From assembly GCA_964626495.1 (NCBI GenBank), contig CAZVFT010000031.1, positions 1 through 25,524 on the forward strand: a stretch of DNA of 25,524 bases, read 5' to 3'. The notes beneath the pieces were generated by a model. It had not been told where the DNA came from. It made no database searches and saw only the letters and a list, made by a program, of their open reading frames with translations. Source of the stretch: JACNLN01 sp964626495 (GTDB lineage: Bacteria; Fidelibacterota; Marinisomatia; Marinisomatales; CAZVFT01). Positions 1 to 8,639 of this stretch are shown here, piece by piece; positions within the stretch are counted from its first letter, which is position 1; each line of letters starts with the position of its first letter. The position numbers and the translations under genes are program-made.

Positions 1-48
1 AAAATTACACATGATAATCCTAATAATGCAAACTATTTATTGCACTGA

Positions 49-147
49 GTAGTAAATGGGGTTTGGTTTAGATCTGTGGCAGTTGCAGAGAACGTTTCAT
101 ACTTAGTCGGTGACAATATAATTATGAAAACAATAAGGACAGAGTAA
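49..147 (+). pseudogene. 3' remnant of a propeller-repeat lipoprotein gene
   Basis: The frame ending at the TAA at 145-147 reads a tail (WFRSVAVAENVSYLVGDNII then MKTIRTE) that closely matches the C-termini of the two complete genes downstream (ENVAYIVGDNIVMK and ENIAYLVGENIIMKAIRTE). In the same frame there is a TGA at 46-48, and the expected upstream block (WHNYLEFYD in the paralogs) is not continuous in frame; only a short NYT match appears in another frame. I read this as the end of a third tandem copy that is frameshifted or decayed. The 5' part lies outside the window, so an intact gene with a divergent end cannot be fully excluded. Confidence 0.55.
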
Positions 148-156
148 AAATATGGA

Positions 157-1389
157 TTGAGCTTGAAGATGAATTTTGTATTGAGTAAAATTACAATAAT
201 GAGATTTTCCGAGGTGAAATTAATCTATTTTCTTGAAACCCATTTTTCATATCTTTTCCTTAGCCTTTTCCTCAGCCTTTGCCTTCTATTTACCGCCTGC
301 CCTGAGCCACCTGAAGATATAGATTGTGGTCCTCATCAGATAGAAGTAAATAGGGAATGCGAATGTGAAGAAGGTTACCACTGGAATGAAGATAACACCA
401 GATGCCTTATGGATACCACCAGCCACAATTTTGTCTGGGAGATAGATACAGTTGGAACGAGCGGATTGCTTCGTGATGTGGCGATTATTGATGAGAATGA
501 TGTCTGGGTCGTGGGAAACATTGAATCTACGGGTGGGCCTTACAATGCAGCTTACTGGGATGGCAGTGAATGGGAATTAAAGCGAATAATGTTTAAAACA
601 TATTATGGTTCAATGGCTTTTGGTGAAATTAGAAGTATTTTTGCTATTAGTTCTGATGATATTTGGGTCATGGTTTATTTTGGTTCTTATGGACATTTTA
701 ATGGGGAAGAATGGGAAACAGACTACGTCACTGGAATGGGGGCAAGTACTAAAGCAATTTGGGGTAGTTCTTCAACAAATATTTATTTTGTAGGATATAA
801 TGGTTCAATTTTCCACTATGATGGGGGAAATTTTGAGCGTATGGAGAGCGATGTAGAGATTGATTTGCTTGACATTTGGGGAACGTCTGAGAATGATATA
901 TGGGTAGCAGGAAAAGAAGATAATGAATCTGTAATAATCCATTATGATGGATTTAGTTGGTCCCAGTTTTATGAGCGGGACAATTCTATAGATATATATA
1001 CTATACCTTACAGTCAAATTCTTTTAGATATTGTAAGCGTTTGGAGAGATACGGAAGAAGATACTCTGATAGCCATAGGCTCATGGGGTACTTTCCACGC
1101 TTCTATTTCAAATCAGGGTTATTCAAGATGGGGATATCAAAGACGGTGGGATATGCCAGAAGATGTCAATGTAGGTTATCCATTTAAAGTAAGAGGATAT
1201 TCCTACAACGATATTTTCGTGGTGGGACAAAGGAATTCAATCCTTCACTTCAACGGGAAAAGTTGGCATAATTACCTAGAATTTTATGATGTAGAAGGAA
1301 CTTGGTTTAGGTCTTTATCACTGATAGAAAATGTGGCATATATTGTTGGTGATAATATTGTCATGAAAGCATTTTCTAAACTTGAATAA
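157..1389 (+). CDS. putative lipoprotein with EGF-like segment and propeller-like repeats
   Basis: I do not recognise a named function. The N-terminus has a hydrophobic stretch (about residues 30-47) ending in FTAC, a lipobox-like site with Cys48, so a lipid-anchored exported protein is likely. A small Cys-rich segment follows (Cys57, 68, 70, 83), resembling an EGF-like module. The rest consists of repeated blocks of the type NDVWVVG, NIYFVG and NDIWVAG, spaced by aromatic/Gly strands (HYDG, HFNG), as in beta-propeller-like proteins. The first codon is TTG (157); ATG at 169 or at 199 are alternative starts, and 199 gives a signal peptide of more normal length. No good ribosome site is visible for any of them. 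It is a tandem paralog of the next gene. A surface or periplasmic binding role is only a guess. Confidence 0.75.
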   Translation: MSLKMNFVLSKITIMRFSEVKLIYFLETHFSYLFLSLFLSLCLLFTACPEPPEDIDCGPHQIEVNRECECEEGYHWNEDNTRCLMDTTSHNFVWEIDTVGTSGLLRDVAIIDENDVWVVGNIESTGGPYNAAYWDGSEWELKRIMFKTYYGSMAFGEIRSIFAISSDDIWVMVYFGSYGHFNGEEWETDYVTGMGASTKAIWGSSSTNIYFVGYNGSIFHYDGGNFERMESDVEIDLLDIWGTSENDIWVAGKEDNESVIIHYDGFSWSQFYERDNSIDIYTIPYSQILLDIVSVWRDTEEDTLIAIGSWGTFHASISNQGYSRWGYQRRWDMPEDVNVGYPFKVRGYSYNDIFVVGQRNSILHFNGKSWHNYLEFYDVEGTWFRSLSLIENVAYIVGDNIVMKAFSKLE

Positions 1390-1416
1390 TTGTAGAATAA
1401 TAAAGATATTAGTTAC

Positions 1417-2520
1417 GTGAAAATCATAAGTAAATTTTCCGTTGTAACTACATCAGAGCTGAAATTATTTTCTCTTTTGCTTTTATGCGTTTCCTTAATG
1501 ATCTTTCTTTTTTCCATCTCGTGCGACTCCCGGGATGAAAATGTAGAGAACAATATTGACACCACCAGCCACAACTTTGTGTGGGAGGTGGATACACTTG
1601 GCGATTGGGGAACGCTATACGACGTGGCAGTGATTGATGAGAATAATGTGTGGGTTGTTGGGGAGATTGAAACATACAGTGATACATATGGATCAGCAAT
1701 CTGGAATGGAGAAGATTGGATTTTATATAAGTTACAAGCGGGATATTCAAATGTAAGACCACGTGGAATTTGTGCATTTTCTGAAAATGATATCTGGTTT
1801 GCATCAGGGAGTATATATCATTGGGATGGAAATGAGACAACGTTAGAATGGCTTAGAGATATTGGAACAGGTGAAACAGTAGAGAAGATATGGGCATCAT
1901 CTCAATCAAATATATTTTTCGTTGGCAATGAAGGAACCATTGTCCACTACGACGGTGTGGATTTTGAGAGGATTGAGAGCGGGACGGATATTGATTTGCT
2001 TGATATTTGGGGGACATCTGAGAATGATATATGGGTAGCAGGGAAAGAATATGATGAATCTGTAATACTCCACTATGATGGATTTAATTGGTCCAAGTTT
2101 TATGAGCGAGATAAGACGATTAATACGAATACACTGCCTGAAAATGAAATTCTTCTTAATATTGCCAGTATCTGGAGAGATATTGAAATAGACTCTCTCA
2201 TAGCCGTAGGATCGTGGGGTATCTTCCATGCGTCTATATCGAACCAAGGTTATGCTCGATGGGGGTATCCAAGAAGGTGGGATATCCCAGAAGGTGTTGC
2301 AATGGGCTATCCCTTTCGCGTTAGGGGAAGAGCTTACAACGATATTTTCGTGGTGGGACAAAGGAATTCAATTCTTCACTTCAACGGGAAAAGTTGGCAT
2401 AACTACCTTGAGTTTTATGACCCCTTAGATGGTGCCTGGTTAATTGGTATATCATTCACAGAAAACATAGCTTATTTGGTGGGTGAAAACATAATCATGA
2501 AAGCAATTAGAACAGAATAA
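1417..2520 (+). CDS. putative lipoprotein, tandem paralog with propeller-like repeats
   Basis: This is a close paralog of the preceding gene and lacks the Cys-rich EGF-like segment. It starts with GTG (1417), 27 bases after the previous stop, and has a hydrophobic segment (residues 17-34) ending in SISC, giving a probable lipid-modified Cys36. From the block DTTSHNFVWE onward it aligns with its neighbour over its whole length, including the repeats NNVWVVG, NIFFVG, NDIWVAG and NDIFVVG and the HFNGKSWHNYLEFYD region. The nucleotide identity in the 3' third is very high (around 2338-2405 versus 1204-1271), pointing to recent duplication or gene conversion. Function unknown. Confidence 0.78.
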   Translation: MKIISKFSVVTTSELKLFSLLLLCVSLMIFLFSISCDSRDENVENNIDTTSHNFVWEVDTLGDWGTLYDVAVIDENNVWVVGEIETYSDTYGSAIWNGEDWILYKLQAGYSNVRPRGICAFSENDIWFASGSIYHWDGNETTLEWLRDIGTGETVEKIWASSQSNIFFVGNEGTIVHYDGVDFERIESGTDIDLLDIWGTSENDIWVAGKEYDESVILHYDGFNWSKFYERDKTINTNTLPENEILLNIASIWRDIEIDSLIAVGSWGIFHASISNQGYARWGYPRRWDIPEGVAMGYPFRVRGRAYNDIFVVGQRNSILHFNGKSWHNYLEFYDPLDGAWLIGISFTENIAYLVGENIIMKAIRTE

Positions 2521-2540
2521 TAAAAAAGGAGGTTAATACG

Positions 2541-4385
2541 ATGAATACAAGAAAAGAACATTCATTGGCTTTTATTACATTGATCCTGCCTTTGTCCAAT
2601 ATTCTTCTATTTGGACAGGATAATAATGGGAATGGAGTGATTGATATATACGAAGATGAACTTGCGCAAATGTTCGCACCAATTATTCACTATCATGATG
2701 GCAATCCCTTATTTCCAATGCGTGTGGACGACATCTACACAGAGAGTTACTTCAACAGTCAAGGGGAAGACAAAGCGTTACCAATAACTTCTCACACTCC
2801 TCAAGGGTGGAAGACCTACTTTGAAACAGTAATTGAACCTTTGAACCTACAACCAAACGTATATTACAACATCATATCCAAAACAATGCAAGGATATGGC
2901 GGTTCCTCCACTCAGTACTATATAATCGAATATTGGTTCTATTATCCATTTAATGACGCCGTAAACATACACGAAGGCGACTGGGAACATGTATCTGTAA
3001 TAATTGATAATGAAAATCCGGTTTATGCACAACCAGTAGGGGCGACATTTCACCATCACTATGAGATTGATAGATTTTCATGGCAGTCCATTGAAAATGA
3101 TGGGAATCATATACATGTGTATGTAGGAGGAAGGACTGTTGCAAATGTTCGAGTAAGTCCGTCTTTTGGAATATTGAGCATAAATCTTGATAGGGATTTT
3201 TGTGATGTTGGTGGATATGAGGAGATTACTGGAGCGTCTTTTCCCCATGAAGGTTCCATTTCAAGATCATTTCATATAAATCCATTCTTTCTTTTTATCA
3301 ATCAAGCAGGCGGATTTTCTTTTTATACAGATATTAAAGTAACAGAGTACATTAACTCAAACAGGATAGTTCATTATAATGACTACGACTTAATTAACCT
3401 GAGGGGAGATGATTCTTCTTTGTGGTGGCTTGATAGTGATGCATACTTTGGAGCTTCTGGAATAACAGTGTCTAATGAAACCGCACCCTGTGCAGTTGGA
3501 TTAAGTGCGAATTATTCTTTCCCATTTGTAAGTGAGAAAGCACCTAAGAATCCAAAACATTCAAGATACTGGGATGATTATCCTGCTACAACCTATGTTG
3601 AGTCAGCTCAGTTTTACAAGAATGAAGACTACTTATTTGGTCTGCACTTCGATCTGTTAGAAACGTCTTTAGTAACTGTTAAAATGTGGAATATTCTGGG
3701 CATTGAGTTAAATACGATGGTAGATGAAGTCTTAGAAGCAGGTGTGTACGATTACGATTGGAACTGGAAAGATTATGGTGGAATTCCTGTTGGAGACAAC
3801 CCTCTTTTTTATAGAATTGAGGTCTCTCCTAGTAATCTGCTTTATTCATACTGGTACTTTAAAAGAATGTATAGTGATATAACATTTTGGAATAAACATG
3901 ACGGCGGCGACGCAGGCGGGACCTTGACAGTACAGACAATAGGTACCATACCCTCAGGCAGTACCGAGCAGATTGATGATGGTACCGAATATGCTGAAGT
4001 CACGGATGATAAGGTATTTGAAAACTGGAACGGAACAGGAAAGAAAATTAAGCATCATGACTGGAATGGCGATTTTGGAGAATATCGTTTTAATAAAACT
4101 TTTACTACTGCAGAGGAGGATCAGAATGCAAACTATGAAGAGTTGAAAACTGTGTCAATAACATCTGATTTTGACATTGATCTTGAGATTAAAGACCCCT
4201 GGTGGGTTAATCCTGATACAGATGAGCAACCTGATCCTCCGATCTTTCACACCATCTCAGCCGGAACGAATTATGAGGTGTTCTTAGATCAAGATCCAAA
4301 CCAAGGTATGCAGTACTACTCCCTCCGCGCGCCTGATACCCTTATGGTAACACAAAGTGATATCTGGGTGTTTGATAGATGGTGA
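2541..4385 (+). CDS. secreted Vps62-like/FlgD-like protein, N-terminal part of an interrupted gene
   Basis: A perfect AGGAGG ribosome site (about 2527-2532) precedes the ATG, and residues 8-25 look like a signal peptide. Residues about 35-260 carry motifs of the Vps62/DUF946 type (LAQMFAPIIHYH, then YWFYYPFN, HEGDWEHVSV, HIHVYVGG); the role of this domain in bacteria is not known to me. Residues about 355-435 look like a FlgD/Por-type Ig domain (VTVKMWNILG, AGVYDYDWNWKD). The frame ends at TGA 4383-4385 directly after FDRW, but the same frame stays open through 4386-4436 into the next entry, so this is most likely the front half of a single protein of about 1250 residues. Exported, probably surface-displayed; substrate unknown. 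Confidence 0.75.
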   Translation: MNTRKEHSLAFITLILPLSNILLFGQDNNGNGVIDIYEDELAQMFAPIIHYHDGNPLFPMRVDDIYTESYFNSQGEDKALPITSHTPQGWKTYFETVIEPLNLQPNVYYNIISKTMQGYGGSSTQYYIIEYWFYYPFNDAVNIHEGDWEHVSVIIDNENPVYAQPVGATFHHHYEIDRFSWQSIENDGNHIHVYVGGRTVANVRVSPSFGILSINLDRDFCDVGGYEEITGASFPHEGSISRSFHINPFFLFINQAGGFSFYTDIKVTEYINSNRIVHYNDYDLINLRGDDSSLWWLDSDAYFGASGITVSNETAPCAVGLSANYSFPFVSEKAPKNPKHSRYWDDYPATTYVESAQFYKNEDYLFGLHFDLLETSLVTVKMWNILGIELNTMVDEVLEAGVYDYDWNWKDYGGIPVGDNPLFYRIEVSPSNLLYSYWYFKRMYSDITFWNKHDGGDAGGTLTVQTIGTIPSGSTEQIDDGTEYAEVTDDKVFENWNGTGKKIKHHDWNGDFGEYRFNKTFTTAEEDQNANYEELKTVSITSDFDIDLEIKDPWWVNPDTDEQPDPPIFHTISAGTNYEVFLDQDPNQGMQYYSLRAPDTLMVTQSDIWVFDRW

Positions 4386-6290
4386 GCTTACCAGTCTGAT
4401 GGTGTAACCGAAGATATAGACGAGAGCTGGGCACATGTGCAGTCTCCTTTTAGCCTCGAAACCAACGTGGTTTTCAAGCAAGCAGGAGCAGTGGTTAAAG
4501 CAGAGTATCAAGCTATAAATGAGATTTCGAATTATACATTGAACATTGGATTCGACAACGATTACAATTTAACCATTCCACCTGGCGCTTATATTGAATT
4601 TGCACCAGGTTTTAAAATTGAGTTGTTTGGATGGCATCAACTAAACATATTAGGAACACCTGACAATCCCGTTACTTTGACCTCGAATGGAATGGGTAAT
4701 TGGGAGGGAATAGTAGTTAGAAATGATGGTGAACTAAATATCGAAAATGTATATATAAGAAATTCAAATGTGGGCCTTAGGTTTAATTTCTGGGATAATA
4801 TCACAAATAACCCTCCTGATAAACACATAAATAAAGTCAATTTTGCATATAACGAAGTTGGTATTCTAATAGAATTATTCAACTATGGTAGTTTTGCTGA
4901 AAGTAATATCTATGTCAATGAATGTAATTTTACAGACAATCAGTACGGCATTAAATATTTTGGAAATGAGCAAAACGGCCCGGTTCCATATAATGATCAG
5001 ATTGATGCATATATCTTAAATTCATACTTTTATAGTAATGCAATTGGTATATATATACAGCGAAATGCTCACAATGTTGAAGTATTGGAAAGTAATTTTT
5101 ACAATAATCAAAAGGGAATCTATATTAATCTAGAATGGCCTTCTAATCAACAACTGACCCATTATTTTTATATAGGTCGAAGTTTGTTTACGAATAATGA
5201 TGATGGTATCTATAGTTACACGGACTGCTATAGTGGCCAGTTAGTTATAAGGAATAATACATTCTATAATAACACTTTTAGTGTATTTAGCCCAATTACT
5301 GAGGATCAGTTTAACTCTTTCGCTTACAACAATATTGTATCCGATGGTGATTATAGCATTAATCTTGACTTTGGTGATCAAGTTCATCATAATGACTTTT
5401 GGAATATCTCTGGGAATTATTATCCTCAAGGAGGTGAAGGAAATATTAGCTCAGATCCATTGTTTATTGATCCTGTGAATGGTGATTTTCACCTTCAGCC
5501 CGGTTCTCCCTGTATTGATGCTGGAGATCCTGACTCACCTCTTGATCCCGATGGTACTACAGCTGATATGGGTGCCTTTTATTATACCCTACTTACTCCT
5601 GAGCTTTCTCTATTCGGCGATGTGGGTGAACACCCTGTTTTAACCTGGGAAATGACTGAGCCTACAAATTTTTCCCATTATGAGGTGTGGCGATATTATT
5701 TAAATATAGAAACAGACGGTTCTATTATTGCAACCCAAACAGAAAATCAGTATGTTGATACTGACTTTGTAATTTCATTCGTTGAGGAAGAACCAGATGG
5801 TAAAAAGAAATATTATGCTGATCCAATAGGATATCCTTCACCTGGCGGGTTTCATCAGAAAGTAAAGTATAGGGTCAAGGCATTTGATACTCAACAACAC
5901 CACTCTGAGCTGTCTAATGAGGTGTATACATATAGATTGCTACCTGGTCCCATCTGGAAACAAGCTGATGAAAATAAAGCATTAGTTATTCCTGATAAAT
6001 ATGCACTATACAACAATTATCCTAATCCATTTAATTCAACAACCATGTTTAGATATGATTTACCTGAAATTAGCTATGTAACCATTATCATTTATGATCT
6101 GTTGGGACGTAAGATTATTGAATTGGAAAATGGAAAAAGGACTGCTGGTTTCTACACTACCATTTGGAATGGTAAAGATAATTCTGGTAATCCTATTTCA
6201 TCAGGGATGTACATTTATCGTTTCAATGCAAAGTCTCTTGATAGTGATAAACAATTTCACAAGACAAAGAAGATGGTACTTCTTCGGTAG
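4386..6290 (+). CDS. parallel beta-helix protein with C-terminal Por-type sorting domain (rear part of interrupted gene)
   Basis: This is in the same frame as the preceding entry and separated from it only by TGA 4383-4385. The first possible start is GTG at 4437; it has no ribosome site and no signal peptide, which argues against an independent gene. The domains in order are Thr/Asn-rich right-handed beta-helix repeats (about 4650-5450; recurring NEVGILIEL, DNQYGIKYF, NAIGIYI, NQKGIYI, NDDGIYS), the typical beta-helix end motif SPCIDAGDPDSP with DMGAF, a fibronectin III-like domain (LTWEM, HYEVWRY), then a FlgD-like/T9SS-type C-terminal domain (NNYPNPFNSTT, YDLLGRKI, GMYIYRF). Such C-terminal domains serve outer-membrane export and anchoring in Bacteroidetes and relatives. 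If TGA really ends translation, this part is not made. Confidence 0.7.
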   Translation, partial: AYQSDGVTEDIDESWAHVQSPFSLETNVVFKQAGAVVKAEYQAINEISNYTLNIGFDNDYNLTIPPGAYIEFAPGFKIELFGWHQLNILGTPDNPVTLTSNGMGNWEGIVVRNDGELNIENVYIRNSNVGLRFNFWDNITNNPPDKHINKVNFAYNEVGILIELFNYGSFAESNIYVNECNFTDNQYGIKYFGNEQNGPVPYNDQIDAYILNSYFYSNAIGIYIQRNAHNVEVLESNFYNNQKGIYINLEWPSNQQLTHYFYIGRSLFTNNDDGIYSYTDCYSGQLVIRNNTFYNNTFSVFSPITEDQFNSFAYNNIVSDGDYSINLDFGDQVHHNDFWNISGNYYPQGGEGNISSDPLFIDPVNGDFHLQPGSPCIDAGDPDSPLDPDGTTADMGAFYYTLLTPELSLFGDVGEHPVLTWEMTEPTNFSHYEVWRYYLNIETDGSIIATQTENQYVDTDFVISFVEEEPDGKKKYYADPIGYPSPGGFHQKVKYRVKAFDTQQHHSELSNEVYTYRLLPGPIWKQADENKALVIPDKYALYNNYPNPFNSTTMFRYDLPEISYVTIIIYDLLGRKIIELENGKRTAGFYTTIWNGKDNSGNPISSGMYIYRFNAKSLDSDKQFHKTKKMVLLR

Positions 6291-6319
6291 CACACATTCT
6301 GTTTAATTTGCTTAAAGAA

Positions 6320-6347
6320 AAGCCTCGTTGAAAGCGGGGCTTTTTAT
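6320..6347 (+). terminator. rho-independent terminator after the beta-helix gene
   Basis: AAGCCTCG (6320-6327) pairs with CGGGGCTT (6335-6342) with one G-T wobble and a 7-base loop, followed by a T-run to 6345. It lies 30 bases after the stop at 6290, on the correct strand. Confidence 0.85.
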
Positions 6348-6486
6348 TGCACTTTCTTGACTAACCATCTAATTTATTACCCCAAATTTTGCATTAAAAA
6401 CCTCAGGTGGAGTCTAAACTTAGTAAAAACAAGTAAATATTGGTTTTTGGTGACCTTACTAAAGCGAGAAAAATTAATTAATTTCA

Positions 6487-7185
6487 ATGGTAGGAAATAA
6501 ACAACTCATTCTCTTCGATATAGATGGCACCATTCTTTATCCCGGCACATTGGCTCGCCAGCTGATGAATGAAGTAATCACCGCCATGATAGGAAGATCA
6601 CCCGCCCTCCAGTACCGAGATGTCGCTGGATTTACTGATCCTATCATTATGAAAAATGCTCTACAAAAACTCGGGGTTAACGAATCCGATTATAACAATC
6701 TTGTAGATGAACTTCTATCCCAGTATCTGATTCGGTTGCGGAAACTGTACCCCAGTTATGAAGAGCCGAGGTTATATAAAGATGCTGTGGACCTTGTTCG
6801 TTCCTGTAAGGCAAACGGATGGCGGGTTGGGCTGCTTTCAGGGAATATCCGTGAGGGGGCAAAGATCAAACTGGAGCGATTCAACATCTGGAACGAATTT
6901 AGCTTGGGGGTTTTCGGGGATGAGGTAACATCCAGGGAGGATCTGTTATGGTTGGCACGAGAACAGGCGCGGAACAAACTGTCTGAAGTATACACATACG
7001 ATCAAATGGTACTGGTTGGTGATACACCAAATGATGCTCGAGTAGCAAATTTAAATAATGTCCGATCGCTTATCGTATGCCGTCATCTGGAATTATACTC
7101 TCAGATTGAAAAACAAAATCCCACCTGGCTTGTAGATTCCTTTGAGGATGTAGATACGATTGTGCAGTGGTTGAATGTAGAATAA
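6487..7185 (+). CDS. HAD-superfamily hydrolase, phosphoglycolate phosphatase-like
   Basis: The protein has 232 residues with the HAD motifs in order: motif I FDIDGT near residue 9 (nucleophile Asp and acid/base Asp), motif II LLSGN near 118 (Ser), a Lys region following, and motif IV GDTPNDARVA near 178 (Mg-binding Asp residues). The helical insert between motifs I and II fits a C1-type cap as in phosphoglycolate phosphatase or beta-phosphoglucomutase-like enzymes. Cytoplasmic and Mg-dependent. The exact substrate cannot be told from sequence. The ATG at 6487 is not preceded by a clear ribosome site. It appears to be a single-gene unit between a terminator and a non-coding stretch. Confidence 0.88.
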   Translation: MVGNKQLILFDIDGTILYPGTLARQLMNEVITAMIGRSPALQYRDVAGFTDPIIMKNALQKLGVNESDYNNLVDELLSQYLIRLRKLYPSYEEPRLYKDAVDLVRSCKANGWRVGLLSGNIREGAKIKLERFNIWNEFSLGVFGDEVTSREDLLWLAREQARNKLSEVYTYDQMVLVGDTPNDARVANLNNVRSLIVCRHLELYSQIEKQNPTWLVDSFEDVDTIVQWLNVE

Positions 7186-7352
7186 ACATCCCCTGTTTGT
7201 TTACACAGGAAGGATATCAGTGTTACATAAAAATGTGATTATGATTTCACCCTTCAGGGTTGGTTGAGATTTCCATTAGTGACGGTGCTTCCATTTATCT
7301 GAACAAGTAAGGTATAGGGTATAAGGTTGGCTGGTATGTTATATTTTGGGGT

Positions 7353-7440
7353 GTCTGAACCGTGATTTTCCTGATTTATTTGATTTCCTTGATTTTTTAA
7401 TCCTGTGAATCAGGATAATCGAGAGAATCAAGGTTCAGAC
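7353..7440. repeat. palindromic repeat element, 15-bp inverted ends
   Basis: The left end GTCTGAACCGTGATT (7353-7367) and the right end AATCAAGGTTCAGAC (7426-7440) are inverted copies with one mismatch. Between them lie several TGATTT units and an inner hairpin ATCCTG/CAGGAT (7400-7405, 7411-7416). The whole 88 bases can fold into one long imperfect hairpin, as in REP-like or MITE-like intergenic repeats. Confidence 0.75.
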
Positions 7441-7615
7441 ATTTTATTCGTTTTACAAATACACCACTCACCAGCTTTCCGTGTACTATGTGGCTAAAAC
7501 GGATTTTACTCTTCAGGGTTTTATAAAACAGCTGTGCCATCAGCTTGCTTTTTCTAAAAGGCTAAAGCCTAAAATCCGGAGCACTCACCCCCCACCAGCT
7601 ACAAATAACAAGTTA

Positions 7616-7641
7616 CCTCCGGAGCTCCAGCGACCCGGAGG
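7616..7641. repeat. GC-rich hairpin CCTCCGG/CCGGAGG
   Basis: CCTCCGG (7616-7622) and CCGGAGG (7635-7641) form a perfect 7-bp stem with a 12-base loop. No T-run follows on either strand, so it does not look like a terminator; it is more like a dispersed intergenic hairpin. Confidence 0.6.
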
Positions 7642-7710
7642 GTCTCAGTTGGAGGAGGAGCAATCACCCCCGGTGAAATATGCTCATTCTTCGCATTTCA
7701 CAGGGCAAGC

Positions 7711-7746
7711 ACTAACCAGTTACCACTCTACCACTCACCAGTTACC
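7711..7746. repeat. short direct repeat overlapping the 3' end of the last operon gene
   Basis: The words ACCAGTTACC (about 7715-7724 and 7737-7746) and ACCACTC occur repeatedly, with a related ACCACTCACCAGC copy near 7460. The last seven codons (GKVTGEW) and stop of the minus-strand gene are written in this repeat, so the C-terminus of that gene may have been created or altered by it. Confidence 0.5.
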
Positions 7747-8627
7747 TTACCTCTTAGATTGACATCTACATCTCCCAACCCAACACTAATTTTCAACTCG
7801 ATGGTGGGTAAATTTTTATCCCAGTGATGAGAAACCCACTTATCATCTCTTTTTATTAGTCCCGCTACGTCAACATCACTAAGGAAACTCTTTTCAATAT
7901 CTAATTCCACGTTTGCATTTTTTGGCAGTATTAAATCAATATCTCCCAGCCCAACTTCAATATTCCCTTCAATATCATCAACTATTTCGCCGGTGAGATC
8001 AATATAAGCAGATCCAAGCCCTACTTCGATATTAATGTGGTCAGGCCTGAGGTTCCCAAGTCCCTCAACGTTAAAATCACCAAGACCGGATTCAATTGAG
8101 ACTTTTCTGCATCGAACGGGATTGGGTGTTCTTACAACAAGTTTTACTTCACTCAGTCCACATTCAAGATCAAGATTAGATAAAGTTAGATTGGAAAGAT
8201 CAATCTCTGCCTCACCCAATCCAAGCTCCAGTTTGATATCTGTTGGAACCTTTTGGGGAAGCAGGAATATTGTTTTGCTTTTAAGATCATCGTTCTTTAT
8301 TCCAATCCAATCTTTTATGTGAATGGTCTGTTCACGATCGTTCTCCCATTCTTTGTTTGAAACTACTTTTACCTTTAGCTTTCCCTTTTTCCCGAAGGAT
8401 TTATAGTCCACGCTGGGACTAGTATGATACGGGTGATAAGTAATGTTTCCTTCAATTTGACCTTGATTGGGATTGGCTTCGATCTCGAGTTCTCCAACTC
8501 CACATTCTATTGATACATCTAACTGTTTGATGTCTTCAACGGAAAATTGATATGTCTCGGTTTGGAGTTCTTCTTCTGAAATTAGAAAGGAAAGCAGAAT
8601 TAGAAGGAGAAAAGGAATTTTTTTCAT
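7728..8627 (-). CDS. exported toast-rack (DUF4097/LiaF-C-like) repeat protein
   Basis: The 299-residue protein begins with a short signal-like sequence (MKKIPFLLLILLSFLISEEE). The body has repeated beta-strand units with the signature G(L/V)G(E/D/S)x(E/D/Y)(V/I)D: GVGELEI, GLGEAEIDLS, GLSEVKLVV, GLGDFNVEG, GLGSAYIDL, GLGDIDLIL and GLGDVDVNL. This is the toast-rack beta-solenoid pattern also found in DUF4097 and LiaF-C-type proteins, families often linked to envelope-stress sensing. It is the last gene of the sigma-factor operon: its ribosome site GAGGTGAT overlaps the TGA of the gene before it, and the ATG follows 12 bases after that stop, so the two are probably translationally coupled. Location is periplasm or outer surface. 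A direct enzymatic role is unlikely; scaffold or sensor is inference. Confidence 0.75.
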   Translation of the reverse strand: MKKIPFLLLILLSFLISEEELQTETYQFSVEDIKQLDVSIECGVGELEIEANPNQGQIEGNITYHPYHTSPSVDYKSFGKKGKLKVKVVSNKEWENDREQTIHIKDWIGIKNDDLKSKTIFLLPQKVPTDIKLELGLGEAEIDLSNLTLSNLDLECGLSEVKLVVRTPNPVRCRKVSIESGLGDFNVEGLGNLRPDHINIEVGLGSAYIDLTGEIVDDIEGNIEVGLGDIDLILPKNANVELDIEKSFLSDVDVAGLIKRDDKWVSHHWDKNLPTIELKISVGLGDVDVNLRGKVTGEW

Positions 8628-8639
8628 AGTTACATCACC

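Larger units (their letters stand above)
7186..7727. other. 542-base non-coding stretch with several palindromes and short repeats
   Basis: I see no convincing gene here; a 93-codon open frame from 7481 is Pro/His/Ser-rich, has no ribosome site and overlaps repeat-like DNA. The stretch holds a long inverted repeat (7353-7440), the small palindrome AGGCTAAAGCCT (7559-7570), a GC-rich hairpin (7616-7641) and scattered copies of an ACCACTCACCAG(T/C)T-type word. It separates two convergent units: the HAD gene ends at 7185 (plus) and the sigma operon ends at 7728 (minus). Confidence 0.6.

Noticed and set aside
4383..4385. TGA read as selenocysteine or as a sense codon
   Set aside because: TGA ends metH and several other genes here, so the code is standard. 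The only nearby hairpin (TACCA/TGGTG, 4389-4402) is weak and too close to the TGA for a bacterial SECIS, and a structural secreted protein gives no reason for selenocysteine.
7481..7762. 93-codon open frame
   Set aside because: No ribosome site, low-complexity Pro/His/Ser/Thr content, overlaps palindromes and repeats and the 3' end of the minus-strand gene.
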